The position numbers were made by a program, and so were the translations under genes. Shown here one piece after another: positions 1 through 8,376 of a stretch of DNA of 64,000 nucleotides (within the stretch, counting starts at the first letter, position 1; each line of letters opens with the position of its first letter). The DNA is from Kocuria sp. cx-455 (GTDB taxonomy: Bacteria > Actinomycetota > Actinomycetes > Actinomycetales > Micrococcaceae): contig NZ_JACXBS010000005.1 in the NCBI RefSeq assembly GCF_014698015.1, positions 186,001 to 250,000 of the forward strand, given 5' to 3'. The notes under the pieces were generated by a model, which was given only the letters and a program-made list of their open reading frames with translations, did not search any database and was not told the origin of the DNA.

Positions 1-1147
1 GCAGATCCAGCGCCAAACCGGTGAGATAAATGGCCACCAACGATGCGATGAACCCGCCCACGTTGGCCAGGCCGGTGGCGGTGCCGCCACGGCGGGGAGG
101 GTTGAAGCTGCGCACGATGTCGAAGGCGAGCATGGATGCCGGATAGGACAGCGCGAGCATGCCCACCGCGATGAACACCACGGCGGTGGGGGCCTCACCT
201 GGCCACAACAACATGAGTGCCCAGCCAACGTAGATCACCGCGCAAAAGGTCAGGACGAGCGCCGAGCGGCGCCGGGCGAAGACCGCGCTGAGCTTGCCCA
301 CGCCCAGGCTGACCACCACATTGATCACCACGAAGGCCGTCATGACCGAAGACGCCTGTGTGGCGTCCATGCCCTGCGCGTTCTGCAGGTAGGGGTAGGC
401 CCACATCAGCGCAAAGGTGTTGCCCACGAACTGCACCGCGAAGTGAACCCAGAACCCCAATTGTGTGCCCGGTTCCCGCAGTGATTCCCTAATAATGGCG
501 CCCACGGTTGCGAAAGAAATGGAGTCGTTGAGGACATTGACCCCCGGAGGCGCGCTCCGAAGCAGAGCCGCGGAGAGCACGCCGGACAGCAACGCCAGTG
601 AGGCCAGGGCGATGAACGCCGGTACCCACCCGGCCGCATGAAGTAGTGCCGCGAAGGGAATGACGGAGAACAACTGCCCCAAGTTGCCGGTCATGCCGAC
701 CACCTGGGACAGCATGGGCACGCGCATGGCGGAGAACCACGCGGGTAGCAGACGCATGACGCACACGAAGGTGGCGGCATCACCGGCACCCACGAGAACC
801 CGCCCGATCACACCGGCGGTGACCGATTCCGCCGCGGCGAGTTGCAGCTGCCCAAGCACCATGAGCAAAGCACCAGCGCTGATCAGGACGCGCGGGCCGA
901 AACGATCCACCAGAACACCCACGGGAACCTGGAGTGCCGCGTAGACCAGCACCTGCATCATGGAGAACATGGACAGACCCGCCGCCACGGTCTGGAAACG
1001 GTCCGCCGCTTCCACGGATGCCACACCGAAGCTGGTGCGCTGGGCCACCGCGGAGAAGTAGGCGAAAATCCCCACCGCAAAAACAATCCACGCCGCTCGC
1101 GAGTCCTTCCCCTGATCACGAGGTGAAGACACGGGAGGGTGTGGCAT
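1..1147 (-). CDS. MFS transporter, C-terminus cut by window edge
   Basis: The reverse strand stays open from an ATG at 1147 to the first base of the window, giving 382 codons without a stop. The translation is very hydrophobic with about ten recognisable membrane segments, and residues after the second helix read VPVGVLVDRFGPRVL, the loop 2-3 signature of major facilitator superfamily carriers (G-x-x-x-D-R-x-G-x-R). The C-terminal helices lie outside the window. By family it is a secondary transporter in the cytoplasmic membrane, probably proton-driven; the substrate cannot be told. It lies about 60 bases downstream of the PAC2-family gene on the same strand, separated by a GC-rich hairpin, so co-transcription is uncertain. 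Confidence 0.85.
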   Translation of the reverse strand, partial: MPHPPVSSPRDQGKDSRAAWIVFAVGIFAYFSAVAQRTSFGVASVEAADRFQTVAAGLSMFSMMQVLVYAALQVPVGVLVDRFGPRVLISAGALLMVLGQLQLAAAESVTAGVIGRVLVGAGDAATFVCVMRLLPAWFSAMRVPMLSQVVGMTGNLGQLFSVIPFAALLHAAGWVPAFIALASLALLSGVLSAALLRSAPPGVNVLNDSISFATVGAIIRESLREPGTQLGFWVHFAVQFVGNTFALMWAYPYLQNAQGMDATQASSVMTAFVVINVVVSLGVGKLSAVFARRRSALVLTFCAVIYVGWALMLLWPGEAPTAVVFIAVGMLALSYPASMLAFDIVRSFNPPRRGGTATGLANVGGFIASLVAIYLTGLALDL

Positions 1148-1176
1148 GTTCGAAGTCCTTGGATCGCGGTGGAGAT

Positions 1177-1203
1177 CGCGGCCCCACTACTGCGGGGGCC
1201 GCG
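1177..1203 (-). terminator. GC-rich hairpin after the PAC2 gene
   Basis: CGCGGCCCC pairs with GGGGCCGCG around a 9-base loop just past the stop codon of the PAC2-family gene. There is no T-run on either strand, so it is only a possible terminator or transcript-end stabiliser. Confidence 0.35.
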
Positions 1204-1206
1204 AGA

Positions 1207-2127
1207 TCAATTGTCCTGCTCGTCCTGAGATGCGAGGAAAGCCTCCGCTGCGGCTCCGAGTTCGTCGGCGTCGGGCAGATCGTCGTGGTCAGGACCAGCC
1301 AGAATGGACCGATGCGCGGACGCATCGACCACGTCATCGTATCGCCGTTCCATGTTTTCAATGACGGACTGGATCTCCGGGGACCCGCTGGCTTGTTCGT
1401 TGATCTGCTGAATCACCCCGCGGGATGCTTCGCGCAGCTCGTCGGTCGGCAGGGTGCGGCCCGTGACCGCGCTCAAGTGTTCCAGGGCGGCCACGGCGGC
1501 CTGCGGTAAATACGACTCCGCGAGGTACTGCGGTACGTGCACCGATAAGCCCACGTGATCAATGCCGCCGTCCTGCAACCGCAATTCCAGCAGGTGCGAG
1601 ACGGAGGCGCTGATTTCGAAGGTCGGCTTGTTGCCACCCGTACTCGGCAGCAGGTCCGCGCGCGGACCGTGTGCGGTGACCAGCATGGGCCGGGTGTGGG
1701 GAACGGGCATGGGAATACCGCTCACCAAGGCCACCAGGCTCACATCCAGGCGCTGCGCCAGACCCACCACGGCCTGGCTGAAGCGTTCCCACTGCGTGTC
1801 GGGCTCGGGCCCGGTGAGCAGCAGGAAGTGGCGACCCAGGCCGTCCGTGACCACGCGCAGGGTCAGTTCCGGGGCGTCCCACTCCTCGAAGTGGTCTTGC
1901 ACGAATTTCACGTGCGGGCGGCGGGATCGGTAGTCGTAGAGCTGGTCCAGGTCGAACTGGGCCAGGGTCTCACTGGGCATGGAATCCACGACCACGGCTT
2001 CGATTTGACCGGCTAGGTGGCCCGCCTCCACGTATCCGGACAGCGCCACGATCATGGGCAATCCACGCAGTCGCCCGTCCCCCAGCAATGCGGGGTCACT
2101 CCGGTACAGCGCCGTTGGATCCAGCAC
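1207..2127 (-). CDS. PAC2 (proteasome assembly chaperone-like) family protein
   Basis: A 306-residue soluble protein starting at GTG 2127 with AGGAGG five bases upstream. It matches the actinobacterial PAC2/DUF75 family in its N-terminal form (LPMIVALSGYVEAGHLAGQI) and in the ending rich in acidic and Gln/Glu residues. PAC2 proteins resemble eukaryotic proteasome assembly chaperones; in actinobacteria their role is not settled, and no proteasome or pupylation gene is visible nearby. An ATG two bases upstream is out of frame, so GTG is the start. The assignment is by overall family resemblance rather than a catalytic motif. Confidence 0.8.
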   Translation of the reverse strand: MLDPTALYRSDPALLGDGRLRGLPMIVALSGYVEAGHLAGQIEAVVVDSMPSETLAQFDLDQLYDYRSRRPHVKFVQDHFEEWDAPELTLRVVTDGLGRHFLLLTGPEPDTQWERFSQAVVGLAQRLDVSLVALVSGIPMPVPHTRPMLVTAHGPRADLLPSTGGNKPTFEISASVSHLLELRLQDGGIDHVGLSVHVPQYLAESYLPQAAVAALEHLSAVTGRTLPTDELREASRGVIQQINEQASGSPEIQSVIENMERRYDDVVDASAHRSILAGPDHDDLPDADELGAAAEAFLASQDEQDN

Positions 2128-2334
2128 ATTGACCTCCTGCAGAAAAATGGTGGGGCGATTCCGGCAGAGGAATCGCCGCGTATGACATCACTGGTTTCAA
2201 CGCCTGTGTGACCCGCCGGTATTCCCGCAGGGCACTGCAAAACTAGCCGTCCGGATAAGATCGGTGGCGGTCCCCACGCAGTGGTCCTCCTCGCGTGGGC
2301 TTATATCAGTGTTTCCGAACGAAAGGACACCACC

Positions 2335-3876
2335 GTGACCACCGTGCAGGACATTGTGAACACCAGCGATGTGAGTGTGGCCGTCAGTGCCAAGTCGCCG
2401 GCAGCCATCACTGCGGACGCCCTCATCGTGGGCGTGCAGTCACCGGGTACCTCCGTGGTTCTCGGCCCCTCCGTAAGCTCCAAACTAAGCCGCGCGCTCT
2501 CCGAACTCGCCGAACTCGCCGGTGCCTCCGGTTCCGAGGATTCCGTCACCGTGGTCCCGGCCCCTTCCAACGTGTCGGCACGACTGGTCGCCTTCACGGG
2601 CCTGGGGAAGACCCCCACCTCCAACGACGCCGCCGCTCACGCGGAATCTCTGCGCCGGGCCGCCGGCGCCGCCGTTCGCCATTTGGCGGGCAAGGCGACA
2701 AGCGCGGTCGTCGCCCTCCCCGCCACGTCCGTGACCGACGTTCAGGCGGTCGCGGAAGGTTTGGGCATGGGCGCTTTCAGCTACACGGCGCAGAAGGTTC
2801 ATACCCTGGGCAACCAATCGGCACCCGTCGACTCGGCCACGGTGTGCGTGGCCAAGGACCTGGCCAAGCGATCCCAGACAGCCGTGGAGCGTGCCGCGCA
2901 CGTGGTCAAGGCCGTACGCACCGCTCGCAATCTGGTTGATCTGTCCCCGGACACCGCCACTCCGGAATTCGTGGCTGATTACGCGGTTGCCGCCGCCAAG
3001 GGTGGCAAGGTCAAGGTCACCGTGCTGGCCGAGAAGGAACTCGTCCGAGGCAATTTCGGCGGGCTGCTCGGTGTCGGCCAGGGGTCGGTGAACGGCCCCC
3101 GCCTGGTCAAGATCGAATGGGCCCCCGCCAAGGCTAAGCGCCACGTATCGTTCGTCGGTAAGGGCATCACCTTCGATTCGGGCGGGCTGTCGCTGAAGCC
3201 TCCCGCCTCAATGATGACGATGAAGTCAGACATGGCCGGCGCCGCAGCCGTGCTCGCCACCGTGACTGCCGCGGCCGAGTTGAAGCTGCCCGTGGCCGTG
3301 ACCGGCTGGCTGTGCTTGGCGGAGAACCTGCCCTCCGGCACCGCGACCCGCCCCGGTGACGTGCTCACCATGCACTCCGGTCACACCGTGGAAGTGCTCA
3401 ACACCGATGCCGAGGGGCGCTTGGTGCTGGCCGATGGCCTGTGGGCCGCGGGACAGGAGGATCCGGACCTGTTGGTGGACATCGCAACGCTCACGGGGGC
3501 CCAAATGGTGGCACTCGGCAACCGCACCGCCGCCGTCATGGGCGATGAGGCTGCTCGCGACATGGTGAGCGAAGCCGCTTCCGCTGTTGGCGAAGCTGCC
3601 TGGGCCATGCCGCTGCCCGAGCACCTGCGAGCATCCTTGAACTCCAACGTGGCCGACATCAAGAACATGGGCGACAAGTTCGGAGGCATGTTGGTCGCGG
3701 GATTGTTCCTGCGCGAGTTCGTGCCGGAAGTCAAGGGAAGCCGTGTCCCGTGGGCCCACGTGGACATTGCGGGTCCGTCGTTCAATGAGGGCTCCCCCTG
3801 GGGCTACACCCCCAAGGAAGGAACCGGCTTCGGAGTTCGCACCCTGTTGAGCGTGGCCGAGAACTACGCCTCGTAG
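2335..3876 (+). CDS. pepA: Leucyl aminopeptidase (M17 family)
   Basis: A cytosolic metalloexopeptidase that removes N-terminal residues from peptides using two metal ions. The M17 signature NTDAEGRL is at about residues 356-363, preceded by KGITFDSGGLSLKP, which carries metal-ligand and catalytic residues. The variable N-terminal macrodomain-like part occupies roughly residues 1-170. The frame is open from 2281, but GTG 2335 is preferred because AAAGGA lies seven bases upstream and the longer N-terminus looks non-coding. At 513 residues it is family length. The gene stands alone between the divergent PAC2 gene and lpdA. Confidence 0.95.
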   Translation: MTTVQDIVNTSDVSVAVSAKSPAAITADALIVGVQSPGTSVVLGPSVSSKLSRALSELAELAGASGSEDSVTVVPAPSNVSARLVAFTGLGKTPTSNDAAAHAESLRRAAGAAVRHLAGKATSAVVALPATSVTDVQAVAEGLGMGAFSYTAQKVHTLGNQSAPVDSATVCVAKDLAKRSQTAVERAAHVVKAVRTARNLVDLSPDTATPEFVADYAVAAAKGGKVKVTVLAEKELVRGNFGGLLGVGQGSVNGPRLVKIEWAPAKAKRHVSFVGKGITFDSGGLSLKPPASMMTMKSDMAGAAAVLATVTAAAELKLPVAVTGWLCLAENLPSGTATRPGDVLTMHSGHTVEVLNTDAEGRLVLADGLWAAGQEDPDLLVDIATLTGAQMVALGNRTAAVMGDEAARDMVSEAASAVGEAAWAMPLPEHLRASLNSNVADIKNMGDKFGGMLVAGLFLREFVPEVKGSRVPWAHVDIAGPSFNEGSPWGYTPKEGTGFGVRTLLSVAENYAS

Positions 3877-4056
3877 AGGCATGATCTCGTCCCTCACGCG
3901 CGCCACGCACCGGGGTCTCCGGAGGCGGCAATACCTGGTGAGACCCTGGGCGTGGCGATAAGGTGGGGACAAACATCTCAGTGTCTGAACGGACCGCAGA
4001 TCGGTACGGTCAGACCACTAGCAACGTCAATACACTCGAACCCCGAGGGAGCCAAC

Positions 4057-5424
4057 GTGGCCGACAACCAATACGACATTCTCGTCCTGGGCGGTGGATC
4101 CGCCGGATACGCAGCAGCATTGCGCGCAGTTCAGCTGGGTTACTCCGTGGCACTGTTCGAAAAGGAGAAGCTGGGCGGCACGTGTCTGCACTGGGGTTGC
4201 ATCCCCACCAAGGCGTACCTGCATTCCGCCGAATTGGCCGAGGGTACTCGGGAGTCGGAGAAGTACGGCATCAAGGCAACCTTGGAATCCATCGACATGG
4301 GTGCGGTGCGCGACTACAAGAACAAGATCGTGCAGGGCAAGTTCAAGGGCCTCACCGGCCTCATGAAAATGCGCAAGATCGAGGTCATTGCCGGCGAAGG
4401 CAAACTCACCGGAACCAACACCATTGAAGCCAACGGCACCACCTACACCGGCGAGCACATCATCCTGGCCTCCGGTTCATACGCCAAGACCCTGGGCATC
4501 GAGATCGGCGGTCGTGTAATGACCTCGACCGAGGCCCTCGAGATCGACTTCGTGCCCAAGTCCGCCATTGTGTTGGGCGGCGGCGTGATCGGGTGCGAGT
4601 TCGCGTCCATGTGGCGTTCCTTCGGTGTGGACGTGACCGTGATCGAGGGGCTGCCCCATCTGGTCGCCAACGAAGACCCCGCCATCATCAAGGTCGCCGA
4701 GCGCGAATTCAAGAAGCGCGGCATCAAGTACAACCTGGGCACGTTCTTCGACAAGGTCGAACAGAACGACGACGGCGCCAAGGTCACGCTCGCGGACGGC
4801 AAGGAATTCGAAGCGGACATTGTTCTGGTGGCGGTCGGTCGCGGCCCCAACACCGAGAACATGGGCTATGAGGATCAGGGCATCCCCATGGATCGCGGCT
4901 TCGTGACCCCCAACGAGCGTTTGCACACCGGCGTCGGCAACATCTACGCCATCGGCGACATTGTTCCCGGCGTTCAACTGGCGCACCGAGGGTACCAGCA
5001 GGGTCGCTTCGTGGCCGAGGAGATCGCCGGTCTGAACCCGGTGATCGTGGAGGACATCAACATTCCCAAGGTCACCTTCACCGAACCCGAAATCGCCTCC
5101 GTGGGCTACTCCCAGCCCAAGGCCGAGGAAAAGTTCGGTAAGGACAACGTGGAGACTTTCGAGTACAACCTGGCCGGCAACGGCAAGAGCTCCATCCTCG
5201 GCACGGGCGGCATCATCAAGCTCGTGCGCGAGAAGGATGGCCCCATTGTCGGATTCCACGCAATTGGCACACGCATCAGTGAGCAGATCGGTGAAGGTCA
5301 GCTCATGGTCAACTGGGAGGCTTACCCGGAGGACGTCGCCGCGTTCATCCACGCCCACCCCACCCAAAACGAGGCCATCGGTGAAGCTGCCATGGCATTG
5401 GCCGGAGCCCCGCTGCACGGTTGA
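4057..5424 (+). CDS. lpdA: Dihydrolipoyl dehydrogenase (E3)
   Basis: A flavoprotein that reoxidises dihydrolipoyl groups of 2-oxoacid dehydrogenase complexes with NAD+. The Rossmann motif GGGSAG is near the N-terminus, the redox disulfide GGTCLHWGC uses Cys43 and Cys48, and the catalytic HPTQNE lies at residues 434-439. The reading frame is open upstream to 3952, but GTG 4057 follows GAGGGA by six bases and gives the usual 455-residue enzyme. It is followed 115 bases later by sucB, whose lipoyl domains it serves; lipB and lipA, which install lipoate, lie a few kb on. Confidence 0.96.
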   Translation: MADNQYDILVLGGGSAGYAAALRAVQLGYSVALFEKEKLGGTCLHWGCIPTKAYLHSAELAEGTRESEKYGIKATLESIDMGAVRDYKNKIVQGKFKGLTGLMKMRKIEVIAGEGKLTGTNTIEANGTTYTGEHIILASGSYAKTLGIEIGGRVMTSTEALEIDFVPKSAIVLGGGVIGCEFASMWRSFGVDVTVIEGLPHLVANEDPAIIKVAEREFKKRGIKYNLGTFFDKVEQNDDGAKVTLADGKEFEADIVLVAVGRGPNTENMGYEDQGIPMDRGFVTPNERLHTGVGNIYAIGDIVPGVQLAHRGYQQGRFVAEEIAGLNPVIVEDINIPKVTFTEPEIASVGYSQPKAEEKFGKDNVETFEYNLAGNGKSSILGTGGIIKLVREKDGPIVGFHAIGTRISEQIGEGQLMVNWEAYPEDVAAFIHAHPTQNEAIGEAAMALAGAPLHG

Positions 5425-5539
5425 TGTCGAGTCGATGCCCGCCACCCGGTGGACATCGACGGCCGGCCCACCACAGGGGCGCTCACCCGCCCCGACAACT
5501 TGAGAGCATTTCTACGTTTAGAGAGGGACGGACAAGGCA

Positions 5540-7789
5540 ATGTCTGAAACCGTTAACCTGCCCGCACTGGGCGAATCAGTCACCGAGGGCACCGTTACTC
5601 GTTGGCTCAAGGAAGTTGGCGACGAGGTAGCCGTTGACGAGCCCTTAGTGGAAGTTTCCACTGACAAGGTCGACACCGAGGTGCCCTCCCCCGTCGCGGG
5701 TGTCATTGAGAAAATTCTGGTTGACGAGGACGAGGACGTCGAGGTGGGCGCGCCGCTGGTCGTCATCGGTGACGGCTCCGGTTCCGGCGACTCGGGTTCC
5801 GACGACTCCTCCGGCGAGCAGGTCGAGGACGCCGCGACCGAGGCCGATTCCGGTGAGAACACCGAAGATGCCGCCGAGGACAAGGAAGAGCCCCAGGCAG
5901 CTCCGAAGGCCGACACCAAGAAGTCCTCGGGCAACTCCGTGGAGGTCACCCTGCCCGCGCTGGGTGAATCGGTCACCGAGGGCACCGTGACTCGCTGGCT
6001 CAAGGAGGTCGGCGAGCAGATCGAGGTCGATGAGCCCCTGCTGGAGGTCTCCACCGACAAGGTCGACACCGAGGTGCCCTCCCCCGTGGCCGGCACCCTG
6101 CTGGAGATCAAGGTCCAGGAAGACGAGGACGCCGAGGTCGGCCAGGTCCTGGCCATCGTCGGCGACGAATCCGACGCTTCCTCCGGCGACTCGGGTTCCG
6201 ACGACTCCTCCGGCGAGCAGGTCGAGGACGCCGCGACCGAGGCCGATTCCGGTGAGAACACCGAGGAATCCGCCGAGGACAAGGCACCCGCCAAGAAGGA
6301 AGAGCCGCAGGCAGCTCCGAAGGCCGACACCAAGAAGTCCTCGGGTAACTCCGTGGAGGTCACCCTCCCCGCGCTGGGTGAATCGGTCACCGAGGGCACC
6401 GTGACCCGCTGGCTCAAGGAGGTCGGCGAGCAGATTGAGGTCGACGAGCCTCTGCTGGAGGTCTCCACCGACAAGGTCGACACCGAGGTGCCCTCCCCCG
6501 TGGCCGGCACCCTGCTGGAGATCAAGGTCCAGGAAGACGAGGACGCCGAGGTCGGCCAGGTCCTGGCCATCGTCGGCGACGAATCCGACGCTTCCTCCGA
6601 GGACTCCGGTTCCGATGACTCCTCGGCGAGCTCCTCCGAGGGAGCGACCGGCGAGCAGATCGAGGACGCCGCGACCGAGGCCGATTCCGGTGAGAACACC
6701 GAGGAATCCGCCGAGGACAAGGCACCCGCCAAGAAGGAAGAGCCCCAGGCAGCTCCGAGCACGGACGAGTCCACGTCCGCACCCGCGAAGGAGGATTCCT
6801 CCACCGAGAAGCCCAAGTCGACCTCGGGACCCTCCGAGGCCGCGGGCTACGTGACCCCGTTGGTGCGCAAGCTGGCCCGCGAGAAGAACGTGGACCTGTC
6901 CACACTGACGGGTACCGGGGTGGGTGGCCGGATCCGTAAGCAGGATGTGCTGGCCGCCGCCGAAGAGTCCTCCAAGGCGTCCGAGTCCAAGGACCAGTCG
7001 GTGGAAATGGCACCCGCCGTGGCCGGTGGCACCGAGCAGAAGTCTGCGGCTCCGGCCGCGGACGCCAAGCGTGGTACCACCGAGAAGGCTCCCCGCATTC
7101 GCATGACCATTGCCAAGCGCATGCGCGAGTCGCTGGACGTGTCCGCTCAGCTGACCCAGGTCACCGAGGTGGACATGACCCGCGTGGCTCAGCTGCGGTC
7201 CAAGGCCAAGGATCAGTTCCAGAAGCGCGAAGGCGCCAAGCTGACCTTCTTGCCGTTCTTCGCCAAGGCCGTGGCCGAGGCCCTCCAGGCCCACCCGGTA
7301 CTCAACGCCACGTTCAAGGAGTCCGAGAAGGAGATCGTGTACAACGGCTCCGAGGACATCGCGATCGCCGTTGACACCCCGCGTGGTCTGCTGGTTCCGG
7401 TCATCAAGAACGCCGGAGACCTGAACCTGGGTGGCCTGTCCAAGCAGATCGCGGAGCTGGGCACCGCAGCCAAGGACGGTTCCATTTCCCCGGATCAGCT
7501 GACCGGTGGCACGTTCACGATCACGAACATCGGCTCCTTCGGCGCCCTGTTCGATACGCCCATCATCAACCAGCCGCAGGTTGGCATCCTGGGTACGGGC
7601 ACCATTGTGAAGCGCCCCATGGTCGTTTCCGACGCCGATGGCAACGACACCATTGCCATCCGTCACATGTGCTACCTGTCGCTGACCTATGATCACCGAC
7701 TCGTCGACGGCGCGGACGCCGGTCGCTTCCTCTCCACCCTGAAGAAGCGTTTGGAAGAGGGCCACTTCGAGTCCGAGGTTGGCCTGTAA
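5540..7789 (+). CDS. sucB: 2-oxoacid dehydrogenase E2, succinyltransferase type, three lipoyl domains
   Basis: The 749-residue core acyltransferase of a 2-oxoglutarate (or related) dehydrogenase complex. Three lipoyl domains sit at about residues 1-78, 132-209 and 270-347, each with the STDKVDTE modification site (Lys43, Lys174, Lys312). Acidic Ser/Glu/Ala-rich linkers join them. A peripheral subunit-binding domain covers about 437-472 (VTPLVRKLAREKNVDL) and the catalytic domain the last 235 residues, ending in DHRLVDG (His719). Domains 2 and 3 and their linkers are nearly identical in DNA. In actinobacteria such E2 genes beside lpdA may serve pyruvate as well as 2-oxoglutarate dehydrogenase; I cannot separate these here. 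A terminator follows. Confidence 0.93.
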   Translation: MSETVNLPALGESVTEGTVTRWLKEVGDEVAVDEPLVEVSTDKVDTEVPSPVAGVIEKILVDEDEDVEVGAPLVVIGDGSGSGDSGSDDSSGEQVEDAATEADSGENTEDAAEDKEEPQAAPKADTKKSSGNSVEVTLPALGESVTEGTVTRWLKEVGEQIEVDEPLLEVSTDKVDTEVPSPVAGTLLEIKVQEDEDAEVGQVLAIVGDESDASSGDSGSDDSSGEQVEDAATEADSGENTEESAEDKAPAKKEEPQAAPKADTKKSSGNSVEVTLPALGESVTEGTVTRWLKEVGEQIEVDEPLLEVSTDKVDTEVPSPVAGTLLEIKVQEDEDAEVGQVLAIVGDESDASSEDSGSDDSSASSSEGATGEQIEDAATEADSGENTEESAEDKAPAKKEEPQAAPSTDESTSAPAKEDSSTEKPKSTSGPSEAAGYVTPLVRKLAREKNVDLSTLTGTGVGGRIRKQDVLAAAEESSKASESKDQSVEMAPAVAGGTEQKSAAPAADAKRGTTEKAPRIRMTIAKRMRESLDVSAQLTQVTEVDMTRVAQLRSKAKDQFQKREGAKLTFLPFFAKAVAEALQAHPVLNATFKESEKEIVYNGSEDIAIAVDTPRGLLVPVIKNAGDLNLGGLSKQIAELGTAAKDGSISPDQLTGGTFTITNIGSFGALFDTPIINQPQVGILGTGTIVKRPMVVSDADGNDTIAIRHMCYLSLTYDHRLVDGADAGRFLSTLKKRLEEGHFESEVGL
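5788..6597 (+). repeat. Near-identical tandem lipoyl-domain/linker repeats inside sucB
   Basis: The block from about 5932 to 6180 recurs at about 6346 to 6594 with only some five base differences, all synonymous. The linker segment beginning GGCGACTCGGGTTCCGACGA at about 6185 also matches 5788-5867. The repeats keep frame and encode lipoyl domains 2 and 3 plus linkers, with a period of 414 bases between the modified lysine codons. This points to recent duplication or ongoing gene conversion. Confidence 0.9.
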
Positions 7790-7836
7790 GCGCCTCAGAC
7801 TGACCCGCAGCGGTCAACCGAACGGTTGATTTCCTG

Positions 7837-7883
7837 CCGCCGGGATGTGTTCTGGATCACTCAGAGCGCATCCCGGCGGTTTT
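7837..7883 (+). terminator. Rho-independent terminator after sucB
   Basis: CCGCCGGGATG (7837-7847) pairs perfectly with CATCCCGGCGG (7869-7879), followed by TTTT. It lies between the sucB stop and the next gene, separating the two transcripts. Confidence 0.8.
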
Positions 7884-7911
7884 GCGTACGGGGCTCGGAT
7901 AGGGTCGAAGT

Positions 7912-8262
7912 ATGGACTTCCTCTTCAGCCTCATGTTGTTTTTGCACTTCCTCGGACTGGCCGTAATCATTGGCACCTGGATCTACACAATGAAGCGCCC
8001 CACCGTCACCGCGGGGCAGTTCTGGTCCGCAATTGTCATGCTCGTGAGCGGTTTGGTCTTGGTGGCCCTGCGCGAAATGCAAGCGGGTTTCGAGGTCAAT
8101 CACCTGAAGATCGCGGTCAAGTTGATCATTTTGTTGATCGTGGCCGTGGCCGCGTTCATCGGGATGCGCAAGACCACGCGCGGCGAACCCGTCTCGACCG
8201 GTCTCGCCCACTCCGTGGGTGGTATGGCAGTGTTCAACGCAGCCGTCGCCGTCTTCTGGTGA
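7912..8262 (+). CDS. Small conserved membrane protein, four helices
   Basis: A 116-residue protein starting at ATG 7912 with about four membrane-spanning stretches (residues roughly 3-25, 38-55, 67-85 and 100-116) and short charged loops. It resembles a conserved actinobacterial membrane protein family of unknown function. No catalytic or ligand-binding motif is visible. It has its own transcription unit between the sucB terminator and a strong terminator at 8282, and it converges on the pseudokinase gene. Confidence 0.75.
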   Translation: MDFLFSLMLFLHFLGLAVIIGTWIYTMKRPTVTAGQFWSAIVMLVSGLVLVALREMQAGFEVNHLKIAVKLIILLIVAVAAFIGMRKTTRGEPVSTGLAHSVGGMAVFNAAVAVFW

Positions 8263-8281
8263 TCCCCGAGCTCTGAAACCT

Positions 8282-8328
8282 CATGAAAAGACCCCGCTGC
8301 GCACCAAGCGCTGCGGGGTCTTTTCATG
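8282..8328. terminator. Bidirectional terminator between convergent genes
   Basis: CATGAAAAGACCCCGC pairs perfectly with GCGGGGTCTTTTCATG around a 15-base loop. The T-run exists in both directions (A-run on the 5' arm), so it can end both the small membrane protein gene and the pseudokinase gene coming from the other strand. Confidence 0.85.
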
Positions 8329-8376
8329 GGGTCCTACGCGTCGAGGAGGAGACGGTTCCGGAAGGCACGGCGTCAT

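Noticed and set aside
3952-4056. Longer N-terminus for the dihydrolipoyl dehydrogenase
   Set aside because: The extra 35 residues lack family similarity, and GTG 4057 has a good ribosome site and gives the canonical N-terminus.
5788-6597. Direct repeats resembling a repeat array
   Set aside because: They are in-frame coding repeats of lipoyl domains of about 400 bases, not CRISPR repeats or a mobile element.
5645-7765. 706-codon open frame antisense to sucB (and a 432-codon one at 5518-6816)
   Set aside because: The sense strand encodes a complete E2 enzyme with all domains; the antisense frames are Gly/Leu/Val- or Ser-rich by-products of codon bias and repeats.
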